A stretch of DNA of 21,750 nucleotides from Chroococcidiopsidaceae cyanobacterium CP_BM_RX_35 (GTDB lineage: Bacteria > Cyanobacteriota > Cyanobacteriia > Cyanobacteriales > Chroococcidiopsidaceae), in contig JAFAVL010000242.1 of NCBI GenBank assembly GCA_019242465.1, positions 1-21,750 of the forward strand, written 5' to 3'. Positions within the stretch are counted from its first letter, which is position 1. Each line of letters begins with the position of its first letter. The notes beneath the pieces are model-generated. The model saw nothing but the letters and a program-made list of their open reading frames with translations, searched no databases and was not told where the DNA came from. Made by a program: the position numbers and the translations under genes. Below, in pieces: positions 1 through 7,207 of the stretch.

Positions 1-1100
1 CAGGACCAGCAGGGTGTTCAGCAGGATATCACTTAGCGAGAAGTGGGCATCACGTAACCCTAATCGACAAAAATTGTTTTCCCAAAGATAAAGTATGCGG
101 CGATGGCATTAGCATTGAATCAATCCAAGCAGTATCGATGATGGGAATCTACCCACGTGATATTAAAAAATTAGCCTCTGAGTATGCGCCAATCCATCGT
201 TTTTTCCTAGGAGTCTCCAATCAAATCTCTCATAGTGAAACGACAAAATTCGAAGCTTACTGCATTCCCAGGTTTATATTTGACCACCTCCTTTATGAGA
301 AAGTAGTTGATGCAGGATGTAATTTTCTGACTCAAACTGTTAACAAGGATTGGCATCGTCAGGGACTGTATGATGCATTTGACACCATCGTTGATGCGCG
401 TGGCGTCTATGCAGGTGTGGTGAATGCAATTGCCATTCGCGCTTACTGGACTCTTAAGCGTCAAGATTTATCTGAAACAGAATTGACTGAAGCCCAGATT
501 CACTTTGATCGCAGCCTTGGAGTGAATGGTTATGGTTGGATTTTCCCAGTTTCTACCCAGCAGGACTTGATAAAATTGAATGTCGGCGTCGGAGTTTGGT
601 TAGATGAATACCAGAAAATGAACATCAACATTATTCAACTTTTTAAGCAGTTTATCCAGAGTAACGAAATTGCACAACGGATGCTCAGTAGGGTTGTGAG
701 TCAACAATCGCCAAAGGTATTCCCTCTGGCAACTGCCAAGAAAGGAAACAAAGTTGCTGATGGAAAAGTCCTCAAGATCGGAGATGCCGCGAATCTAACT
801 GATCCGTTGACGGGTGAAGGAATTGCCAATGCAGTTCTTAGTGGCTTTTATGTCGCGCAAGCCATTAACATGGGTAACGCTCCCGATACGGCAGCAGATA
901 ACTGGCAGTACCTTTACGAATCTCACTTTGAAGCAGATCTCCGTGCAGGGCTGCAAATTAAAGCATTTAGAAAATTTTCCTTCATGAATTACTTCTTGAT
1001 CTGGTCAATGAAACAGAACCCCCGCGTTGCTCAACAGGTTAGTCATGCAGTCGCAGGTGTCATCCCCTATAACGAAGTTTTCTCTTCTCTCAGATACTGA
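1..1100 (+). CDS. Geranylgeranyl-reductase-family FAD-dependent oxidoreductase, 5' end outside window
   Basis: The reading frame is open from base 3 to the TGA at 1098-1100, so this is a partial gene whose start lies left of the window. The first codons read GPAGCSAGYHLARSG, the end of a GxGPAG dinucleotide-binding fold. This is followed by a beta-strand ending in D (TLID) and KVCGDG at about residues 31-36, the hallmark of geranylgeranyl-reductase-like flavoproteins. A second FAD motif, GDAANLTDPLTGEGI, lies about 95 residues before the C-terminus. An ATG at 138 is internal and would remove the FAD fold. Family members use FAD and NAD(P)H to reduce isoprenoid double bonds or act as oxidases and halogenases; the substrate here is unknown. 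The expected GADG motif reads DARG, and the stretch before it looks shorter than usual. The family is clear, the reaction is not. Confidence 0.85.
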   Translation, partial: GPAGCSAGYHLARSGHHVTLIDKNCFPKDKVCGDGISIESIQAVSMMGIYPRDIKKLASEYAPIHRFFLGVSNQISHSETTKFEAYCIPRFIFDHLLYEKVVDAGCNFLTQTVNKDWHRQGLYDAFDTIVDARGVYAGVVNAIAIRAYWTLKRQDLSETELTEAQIHFDRSLGVNGYGWIFPVSTQQDLIKLNVGVGVWLDEYQKMNINIIQLFKQFIQSNEIAQRMLSRVVSQQSPKVFPLATAKKGNKVADGKVLKIGDAANLTDPLTGEGIANAVLSGFYVAQAINMGNAPDTAADNWQYLYESHFEADLRAGLQIKAFRKFSFMNYFLIWSMKQNPRVAQQVSHAVAGVIPYNEVFSSLRY

Positions 1101-1107
1101 AATGAGG

Positions 1108-1159
1108 AAGAGCCTGAAACCCTTGTGTTTAGGTTCCTGATGAGCTATAAAAGGCTCTT
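1108..1159 (+). terminator. Long-range hairpin after the flavoprotein gene, possible terminator
   Basis: AAGAGCCT at 1108-1115 and AGGCTCTT at 1152-1159 form a perfect 8-bp inverted repeat around a 36-nt loop. A weaker AACC/GGTT pair lies inside the loop. It begins 8 nt after the stop codon of the flavoprotein gene. There is no T-tract after the stem, so it may end or stabilise the upstream transcript rather than act as a classical intrinsic terminator. Confidence 0.35.
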
Positions 1160-1276
1160 GGCGACCATTCTTTCACGCCTGCTATACAAGGGTCTAATTG
1201 GTTTTAAGCTTTCCTACCAACGTAAGACGGGACAGTATTCCTTGCAAGAATTCCAGCTTCAAGTGTTAAGGAAGTC

Positions 1277-2212
1277 ATGATTGAAATTAACAATAGCCTA
1301 CTGGCTGGCTCTTTGTTGAAGTGTTTTAACCCGTCGCTAGTGTGCTACCAAGGGAGGCATCTGCTTTACTACCGCTACACGCCGCAGCCTGGCGGCGTGC
1401 ATACCTGTATTGCTTTTGTCGAACTCAACTCCAGCTTTCAGCCTGTTAGCCATCATTGCCATATCCATCTGCCAAAAGTGACAGACCGCATTTTGACAAT
1501 TGATGATCCAAGGGCGTTTGTTTGGCGGGATGAGTTGTGGCTCTTGCACATCCAAGCTGCTCGATACCAGCATTCACAACAATGTCGCTGGTCTACAGCC
1601 ATTGTTCTGGCTCGTGTCAACCTAGCTGGTCAAGTAATACAAGTTTATGTGCCGACTTATGGCCGCAACAATAACTATGCGGTTGCAGACGCACCGCCAG
1701 CCTTCGAGAAAAACTGGACACCTGTTGTTGTTGAGGATGAGCTATACATTATCTATGAAATCCATCCGCTTTCCGTACTCAAGTTCCAACCGAAACAGCA
1801 AGCCTTGATCCCAGTTTGCTATAAGTCTTGGAACAACCATTACCCAACCTACTTGTCTGGTGGTACTCCTCTAATTTGCTGGCACGACTCTGAATATATT
1901 GGTCTGTTCCATACTTATGTAAAGCTCTCAAACAAGCAGCGCTTGTACTCAATGGGCTTCTACACTGTAGATGTGAAACAGTGGTGTGTAAACCACATTT
2001 CCTCACAGCCCATTCTGACGGCTTGGCATGATAACCGCAAAAATTTAGGATGGCGGGAGGAGTTCAGTCAAGGGAATCCGTTAGTTGTATTTCCTAGCGG
2101 AATTATTGAATGTGGGGAAGCTTGGGCGGTATCTTTTGGCTGGAATGATTGCCGTTGCTACATTCAGCTTTATGAAAAGAATGTAGTTTTTGCGTCCCTG
2201 ATTTCTGTCTAG
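1277..2212 (+). CDS. GH130/GH43-like five-bladed beta-propeller protein, putative glycan-active enzyme
   Basis: A 311-residue protein with no signal peptide or membrane segment. Motifs recur at intervals typical of five-bladed propellers of the GH130 phosphorylase and related mannosyltransferase superfamily: FNPSLV near residue 18, DDPRAFVW near 77, EKNWTPVVVEDELYIIY near 134, SGGTPLI near 193, GLFHTYV near 210 and NPLVVFPSGIIECG near 265. In GH130 the DDPR aspartate and the blade-edge polar residues line the sugar and phosphate site; that role here is inference. The start ATG has AAGGAAG five bases upstream. It is alone on the + strand, 176 bp after the flavoprotein gene, and converges on the MOSC gene with a 39-bp gap. 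It could be a mannoside phosphorylase, a glycosyltransferase or a non-catalytic propeller. Confidence 0.6.
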   Translation: MIEINNSLLAGSLLKCFNPSLVCYQGRHLLYYRYTPQPGGVHTCIAFVELNSSFQPVSHHCHIHLPKVTDRILTIDDPRAFVWRDELWLLHIQAARYQHSQQCRWSTAIVLARVNLAGQVIQVYVPTYGRNNNYAVADAPPAFEKNWTPVVVEDELYIIYEIHPLSVLKFQPKQQALIPVCYKSWNNHYPTYLSGGTPLICWHDSEYIGLFHTYVKLSNKQRLYSMGFYTVDVKQWCVNHISSQPILTAWHDNRKNLGWREEFSQGNPLVVFPSGIIECGEAWAVSFGWNDCRCYIQLYEKNVVFASLISV

Positions 2213-2251
2213 TGACACTTTCTGATGCGAGAATTCTTAGTGTTGGCGAAG

Positions 2252-3040
2252 CTAGCTGATAATCTTTACTGCGTCTCCTATACGTAAAATCTTTCCTGCT
2301 TCTGATACTGGCACGCTGGTATTGACGGCTAGTCGGTAGAAGTGATTGAAGCGAGAGGTTTCAACCCAGGAAGGTAAGGAAGCCTGGCGGTTAGCAACGA
2401 ATATCTTTTGAAAATTGGGATAGGCTTCTGCGTTTGTGGAGTTTCGAGTGGGAACAACACAGCGTTGACAGGGATTGCTCCCCTCAAACAACACCGAACC
2501 TACCTGAAATTGGACGTAATCGCCTGCTTGAGCAAATAACCGATCTTCCCAAAACGGTAGAACTCCACCAATCTCAAGGTTTGTTCGTAAGCGAAATCGC
2601 ATCTCATCAACCTTCAATCCAGGAAACCACGAAGTCACTTCTTCAATCGTTCCCGTACTAATAACAGTTGGTCCCGGAGCATTTGTATCGTCTGGAAAGC
2701 CAGTCACGGAGTTATGCAAGAATTTGATTTGGAAGCCAAAATAATCACTCAACCAAGCTTCTAGCGCGGTTCGTTCTTTATCAAGATGAAACCACGATAC
2801 TTGGTCAGTTCCTTGAATTCGGAGACAGAGAATTTTAGATTCAGTATCAAGCGATGAGCGTAATAAGTGGACTTTAGCATGGCGCTTGCCATTCACAAAC
2901 TTACCCTGTGCATCACAGATGGCATACTCTCGGTCGTGTTCCAAAGCTCCACTAGCGAGAATCTTGGCATGAGGCACTGCGTCCAGATCTAAAGATTTGA
3001 TCGGATAAATGTAAATTCCTGCCAGGTAAGGTGATGCCAT
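2252..3040 (-). CDS. MOSC-domain molybdenum-cofactor protein, YcbX/mARC-like
   Basis: A 262-residue protein. Residues about 4-95 match a MOSC N-terminal beta-barrel (ending of LAGIYIYPIKSL, then HDREYAICD). Residues about 110-260 match the MOSC domain, ending with VSEAGKILRIGDAVKI. NPCQRCVVPTRNS holds Cys191 and Cys194; the RC cysteine (194) corresponds to the proposed Mo ligand of mARC/YcbX enzymes, which reduce N-hydroxylated compounds. The frame is open further upstream to a TTG at 3076, but ATG 3040 puts the start just before the conserved domain and has TAGGAA about 7 nt upstream, so it is preferred. It lies 64 bp downstream of the XRE-cupin regulator on the same strand and is probably co-transcribed. 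The substrate is unknown. Confidence 0.85.
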   Translation of the reverse strand: MASPYLAGIYIYPIKSLDLDAVPHAKILASGALEHDREYAICDAQGKFVNGKRHAKVHLLRSSLDTESKILCLRIQGTDQVSWFHLDKERTALEAWLSDYFGFQIKFLHNSVTGFPDDTNAPGPTVISTGTIEEVTSWFPGLKVDEMRFRLRTNLEIGGVLPFWEDRLFAQAGDYVQFQVGSVLFEGSNPCQRCVVPTRNSTNAEAYPNFQKIFVANRQASLPSWVETSRFNHFYRLAVNTSVPVSEAGKILRIGDAVKIIS

Positions 3041-3104
3041 CAAAATTCCTAGAGAACGGCACTGCAATGTGAACAAGCCTTATGCGTTGACTGCTAAATC
3101 CGTT

Positions 3105-3704
3105 TTATAAGTGGCTCCCACGCAAAGGATGCGGCGGTGTACAAGCCACTAGAATAATCTCAACATCATTGCCTCCTACAGATGAGAGACGGTGAGGAGT
3201 TCTACCATCAAAGTGTGCAGCATCACCGGGTTGCAGGAAGTATTCCTCGTCTTCGATAGTGAGTTGGAGCTGACCAGACAGAACGTACAGCCATTCTTCC
3301 CCCTCATGTTGATAGAGACGCTCTCCCTGACGGTTGGCTGCCACTATCACCCGCATCGGATGCAGGTTGGTGAAACGGTTGCCGCTAGATAGAGGAGTAT
3401 AGAGGAGACCTTGTCCTTCCTGAATAACTGCGTTAGCTGCCCGAACTACCACACAAGATTTCGTTGTTTGCTCTGGTTCAAACAGTGATGAGATAGCGAT
3501 ATTGTAAGCACTCGCCAGAGTGAAGAGAATGGAGAGTGAGGGTTGACGCTCTCCACTCTCAAGTCGTGACAGATAAGCTTCAGAGATTCCAGTCTGCTCT
3601 GCGAGAGCTCCCAGTGTCCAATTTCGCTGGTTGCGCAGGCGACGCAGACGTATTCCCAGTTTGGTGAGTTCGGGTTGAAGTTGAGTGGAATTAACGCTGT
3701 TCAT
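3105..3704 (-). CDS. XRE-family transcriptional regulator with C-terminal cupin domain, PuuR-like architecture
   Basis: A 199-residue protein when started at ATG 3704. Residues about 16-75 are an XRE/Cro helix-turn-helix (LAEQTGISEAYLSRLESG is the recognition part). Residues about 115-190 are a cupin_2 small-molecule-binding barrel (HEGEEWLYVLSGQ, LQPGDAAHFDG, PHRLSS). This layout is that of PuuR-type regulators, which sense amines or amino-acid derivatives and usually control a nearby transporter. The frame stays open to a TTG at 3740, but a predicted -35/-10 pair sits between that codon and ATG 3704, which favours the later start. It is divergent from the APC permease at 3848 and upstream of the MOSC gene on its own strand. 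Inference: it controls the permease and itself. The ligand cannot be told. Confidence 0.88.
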   Translation of the reverse strand: MNSVNSTQLQPELTKLGIRLRRLRNQRNWTLGALAEQTGISEAYLSRLESGERQPSLSILFTLASAYNIAISSLFEPEQTTKSCVVVRAANAVIQEGQGLLYTPLSSGNRFTNLHPMRVIVAANRQGERLYQHEGEEWLYVLSGQLQLTIEDEEYFLQPGDAAHFDGRTPHRLSSVGGNDVEIILVACTPPHPLRGSHL

Positions 3705-3711
3705 AGCATTC

Positions 3712-3740
3712 ACTTTAAAGCAAATTTGCCTAGGGGTCAA
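3712..3740 (-). promoter_or_regulatory. Predicted promoter and palindromic operator of the XRE-cupin gene
   Basis: On the minus strand, TTGACC (3740-3735), a 17-nt spacer and TAAAGT (3717-3712) form a reasonable sigma-70-type promoter. The spacer contains the perfect palindrome GCAAATTTGC at 3720-3729. Transcription would start at about 3705, next to ATG 3704, implying an almost leaderless mRNA; no Shine-Dalgarno sequence is visible. A palindrome between -35 and -10 is a classical repressor position, so autoregulation is plausible. This is pattern-based only. Confidence 0.4.
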
Positions 3741-3755
3741 TTTCTTCTACTTTTC

Positions 3756-3782
3756 TTGACAGTCAGGCACTTTTTGTAAGAT
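3756..3782 (+). promoter_or_regulatory. Possible promoter of the APC permease gene
   Basis: TTGACA (3756-3761) is followed after 15 nt by TAAGAT (3777-3782). The -35 is perfect, but the spacer is shorter than the usual 16-18 nt. It would leave a leader of about 60 nt before ATG 3848. The regulator palindrome at 3720-3729 lies about 27 bp upstream of the -35. Confidence 0.35.
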
Positions 3783-3847
3783 AAGCTACTCCTGAAGACA
3801 GAGAAATCTGGCTTAGTGAGAGAAACAAAATCTCATCCTTTAAATAG

Positions 3848-5257
3848 ATGGTTACTCAAAAAGCTTCCCAGCTTCGAGCCAATTGTCTCAATTTTGCCGA
3901 GGTTTTAGCACAAGGTATTGCTTTAATCTCCCCGACCATGACTGCGGCTCTGATTATTCCCCTCACCTTTAGCAGTGCAGGCGAAGCTACCTGGCTCGCT
4001 TACTTGTTCGGTACATTCATGCTACTCTTCGTGGCTTTTAACCTCAATCAATTTGCCTCGCGCTCAGCCTCCGCTGGCTCTATGTATATCTATACGGGAC
4101 GTGGTCTGGGTCCTTTGGGAAGCACTCTTTCCGGCTGGTGCCTAGTCTGGGCTTACCTCTTTATTGGTATGGCAGGCTTGACTGGCTTCAGCATTTTTGC
4201 CAACCAACTCCTGGGATTAGTTGGACTACACGCCCCTGATATTCTACTATTTGCTATCTGTGCCGGAGTCGCTTGGTTGATTGCCTACAGGGATGTAACC
4301 TTGTCTAGCATTCTCATGCTGGCGCTAGAGGGGATTTCTGTGACCCTAATCTTGCTGTTGGCTTTGGTTGTGTTAACTAAGCATGGTGCAGTTGATCGGG
4401 CGCAGCTGACGCTGCAAGGAACCTCGCTCTCAGGCGTGAGTTTAGGTGTTGTTGCCTGTATTTTCAGCTTGGTTGGTTTTGAGGCACCAACAGCTTTTGG
4501 CGAGGAGGCGAAACATCCTCTGAGGTCCATTCCTCTGGCTGTGCTCTGGAGCCTAATTCTGACTGGGTCGTTCTTCGTCTTTATCTCTTACACTGAGGTA
4601 GCTGCTCTTAGCACTCACAATCCTCCTCTCGATAAGATTGATGCTCCTCTCAATGTCCTGTCTGATTTAATGCACTTAAGCTTTTTGAAAGCGCCAATTT
4701 CTGCCGGAGCAATGACAAGTTTCTTTGCCCTGGCTTTATCTTGCCTTAGTGCGGGAGCACGAATTCTCTACCCCATGGGGCGACATGGAGTATTTCACTC
4801 GTCTTTAGGCCGAGTCCATACTGCCAACCTGACCCCTCATGTAGCGATTACCTTAGTAGCCGCACTGATGTTTGCAGTTCCGACTGTAATGTCCTTATTT
4901 GGTAGAGGAGTGTCAGATGCTTTTGGCGATGTAGGCACCTTAGGGGCTTTTGGGTTCCTGTTTGCCTACTTCCTCATCTCAATTGCTGCTCCTGTTTACC
5001 TTTATCGCAGGGGTTGGTTACGTCCGGGGCACATTTTCCTCTCAGCCATAGCAGTCCTGTTCTTACTGGTGCCAGCAGTAGGCAGTGTCTACCCGGTCCT
5101 TGCTTATCCAGCTAATATTTTTCCCTATGTGTTTTTGCTCTACTTTGCCATTGGTACTGCATGGTTTTTGTGGCTCTTCAACCATTCCCCTCAAGTGATG
5201 GAGGAAATTAAGCAAGATTTTGAAACCACAGCTAGAGATCTGGTACCAACGCGCTAA
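3848..5257 (+). CDS. APC-superfamily amino acid/polyamine permease
   Basis: A 469-residue, strongly hydrophobic protein with about 12 predicted membrane helices. Diagnostic stretches are the N-terminal LAQGIALISPTMTAA, SAGSMYIYTGRGLGPL near residue 76, and GFEAPTAFGEEAKHPLRSIP near 205. These correspond to the helix-1 substrate loop, the helix-2/3 region and the helix 6/7 GFE-EEA segment of the APC family. It imports amino acids, polyamines or related cations in symport; the specific substrate cannot be told. No clear Shine-Dalgarno sequence precedes the ATG. It is divergent from the XRE-cupin regulator, an arrangement like puuP/puuR, which supports an amine or amino-acid substrate by inference. 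A convergent 221-bp gap separates it from the pentapeptide gene. Confidence 0.87.
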   Translation: MVTQKASQLRANCLNFAEVLAQGIALISPTMTAALIIPLTFSSAGEATWLAYLFGTFMLLFVAFNLNQFASRSASAGSMYIYTGRGLGPLGSTLSGWCLVWAYLFIGMAGLTGFSIFANQLLGLVGLHAPDILLFAICAGVAWLIAYRDVTLSSILMLALEGISVTLILLLALVVLTKHGAVDRAQLTLQGTSLSGVSLGVVACIFSLVGFEAPTAFGEEAKHPLRSIPLAVLWSLILTGSFFVFISYTEVAALSTHNPPLDKIDAPLNVLSDLMHLSFLKAPISAGAMTSFFALALSCLSAGARILYPMGRHGVFHSSLGRVHTANLTPHVAITLVAALMFAVPTVMSLFGRGVSDAFGDVGTLGAFGFLFAYFLISIAAPVYLYRRGWLRPGHIFLSAIAVLFLLVPAVGSVYPVLAYPANIFPYVFLLYFAIGTAWFLWLFNHSPQVMEEIKQDFETTARDLVPTR

Positions 5258-5399
5258 AAGCTACAACCATATGACAAATGAGCGGAGGGCTTTGATTTCT
5301 GTTTCAAATCAGAACTCAAATTTGTACCGCTTAAAAAACTCAGCAGTTGTGTTGCAAAAAGTTTGAGAAATACTATCTGTATAGAGCTAGAATATGCTG

Positions 5400-5432
5400 A
5401 CAGGGTGCGGTAGACATTTACAGCGTCCCTGT
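5400..5432. terminator. Candidate bidirectional hairpin between convergent genes
   Basis: ACAGGG at 5400-5405 and CCCTGT at 5427-5432 form a 6-bp stem with a possible inner GC/GC extension. It is followed by TTTAAG on the + strand. It sits between the converging permease and pentapeptide-repeat genes, where a terminator is needed. The T-tract is poor. Confidence 0.3.
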
Positions 5433-5478
5433 TTAAGTAATGGGGCAAACAGATGCTTAGACCACTGCTACTTGCCAT

Positions 5479-7140
5479 CTAAGGCTTTTTACTGTGGAAT
5501 TTAATCTGAAATAGCTGTTCGCGAATTCTCCTGAAATCCATCCAATGTGTTTGATAGTGGTGGTTCTCAGACAGAATATAAATTTTGTGTCTGCCTTTGG
5601 AACTGAGATGAGATTGATCCAGAATTTTAGCAATCAGAATTGGTTCAGTTTTATACTCATTTTGGGGCTCAATCACTAAAGTGATCTGATTTCCATCTTG
5701 GGTAGCTTTGATTACATAATTTTGAGCCAGTACATTCTCATTCTTACATTTCCAAACTTGATAGGCAATCTCAGCAATTGTTTCACTGCGGTTTTGCTGA
5801 GTATATTGCAGATCAGTAACTTTCAGCCCTCTAACTGCCGTAAAGTCTGTCCGCGTAACTTCAGTTCCGTAAAGACTTGCCTCCTGGAAATGAGCCTCAA
5901 TCAAGTTAGTTTGTCTTAGGTTAGCGAAACTTAGATCGGCATGATTCAGATCAGCTGTTTCTAAGTTGGCTCGCCAAAGATTCGCATCCTTGAAGCTACT
6001 TTGGCTGCAATGCGAACCACATAAATTTGCCTCCCGCAGATCGGCAAAATTCAAAATAGCTTGATTCAAAATCGCTCCACGTAAATCCGCTCCTTTCAAG
6101 TTAGCTTTGGTCAAGTTAGCTCTCTGTAGATTAGCCTCCCGCAAATCGGACCCTGATAAATCCAGCGATCTTAGATCCATTCCTGCTAAGTTAGCACCTG
6201 CTAAATTGGTCTGCGGCAACGAAGCGTTTGCAAAAATAACCTCGCGCAAATCGTTACCCATCAACTGGGCTCCACTCAGATCGGTTTGGCTCAAGTTAGC
6301 ACCATTAAGTTTGGTTTGCTGTAGGTTTGCATTCCGGAGAACGGCTTGTCTAAGATTGACACCTGATAGGTTTGCTCTCGCTAAATTTGCCCTCTCCAGA
6401 CAAGCTCCGCTCAGCACAGCCCCACTCAAATCAGCCTCCTGTAAGTCAGCACCAATTAGGCTGGAGTCTCGAAGACTGGTTTGTCGCAAAACTGCCCAAC
6501 GGAGATCTGCATGATTTAGAATTGCATTAGCGGCGTTACTGCATGCTAAATTAGCTCTTATAAACAGGGCATTGCTCAGGCAAGCCTTTGCCAAATTAGC
6601 ACCTTGAAAATTGGTCCCCGAAAAATCAGTTCGCTTAAGTTCTCCCTGCACTTCAATCAACGGAGTTGTTGCAAGGCTGAGGGTGGCTCCTTGAAAATCA
6701 GCCTCTCGGCAGTTCGCGCCATCAAATGAAACACTGCTAAGATTGGCTCTGCGAAAATTAGCAGCACCTTTGACCAGCTTCAATGATGCACCTTGCAGGT
6801 TCGCACCTTGGAACGAGACTGAATGCAAGTCTGCTCTACTCAGATCGCTACATTCTAGATTAGACTGAGACAAGTCGGCTCCCCTAAGATTAGCCTGGCA
6901 GATATGAGCACCGTATAACCAGGCGCGGGTTAATATTGCTTCCCGCAGATCGCTACCGATCATACTTACCCCTGGAAGATAGGCACCACTCAGGTCACTC
7001 TTTTGTAGATCTCTACCAAAATTGGCCCAGGGCAAAGAGATTCCTGGCAAGCTCGCATCCTGAAGTGAAAGGGTGGAAATATCGTTGCTCTGTCGTTGAT
7101 AAACAGCTAATACCTCTACAGCAGAAATAGAAGAAGTCAT
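5479..7140 (-). CDS. Large pentapeptide-repeat protein with a unique C-terminal domain
   Basis: A 553-residue protein. From about residue 28 to 435 it is nearly continuous A(D/N)LxX pentapeptides, for example ANLRGADLSQSNLECSDL and ADLQEADLSGAVLSGA. That is about 80 repeats, enough for roughly 20 coils of a right-handed quadrilateral beta-helix. A break near residues 125-175 (GAANFRRANLSS to PLIEVQGELKRTDF) has looser repeats. Residues about 437-553 are non-repetitive with mixed alpha/beta character, ending basic (KFHSKKP). There is no signal peptide or membrane helix, so it is probably cytosolic. AAGG lies upstream of the ATG. It is on the same strand as the PstS-like gene, 67 bp downstream. 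Most cyanobacterial members lack a known function; some pentapeptide proteins mimic DNA and bind gyrase, but nothing here shows that. Confidence 0.9.
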   Translation of the reverse strand: MTSSISAVEVLAVYQRQSNDISTLSLQDASLPGISLPWANFGRDLQKSDLSGAYLPGVSMIGSDLREAILTRAWLYGAHICQANLRGADLSQSNLECSDLSRADLHSVSFQGANLQGASLKLVKGAANFRRANLSSVSFDGANCREADFQGATLSLATTPLIEVQGELKRTDFSGTNFQGANLAKACLSNALFIRANLACSNAANAILNHADLRWAVLRQTSLRDSSLIGADLQEADLSGAVLSGACLERANLARANLSGVNLRQAVLRNANLQQTKLNGANLSQTDLSGAQLMGNDLREVIFANASLPQTNLAGANLAGMDLRSLDLSGSDLREANLQRANLTKANLKGADLRGAILNQAILNFADLREANLCGSHCSQSSFKDANLWRANLETADLNHADLSFANLRQTNLIEAHFQEASLYGTEVTRTDFTAVRGLKVTDLQYTQQNRSETIAEIAYQVWKCKNENVLAQNYVIKATQDGNQITLVIEPQNEYKTEPILIAKILDQSHLSSKGRHKIYILSENHHYQTHWMDFRRIREQLFQIKFHSKKP

Positions 7141-7207
7141 AGGGTGACCTTACCTTCATTTAGCATTTGGTTCTTAACCGCTCGACTGGGTTGGAAGTCG
7201 ATGTTTC

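Noticed and set aside
1113..1150. Hammerhead-ribozyme-like words GAAA and CTGATGAG inside the hairpin at 1108-1159
   Set aside because: A permuted hammerhead would need two more stems and a cleavage site between them; only 17 nt separate the words and no such stems form.
3038..3076. TTG-initiated extension of the MOSC protein
   Set aside because: The added 12 residues precede the conserved domain and ATG 3040 has the better ribosome-binding site.
5254..5478. 74-codon minus-strand frame in the convergent gap
   Set aside because: No ribosome-binding site or recognisable protein features, and it would run directly on from the permease 3' end.
6107..6514. 135-codon + strand frame rich in K, S, R and A opposite the pentapeptide gene
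   Set aside because: It is the antisense of the regular pentapeptide codon pattern, with no start signal or protein-like character.
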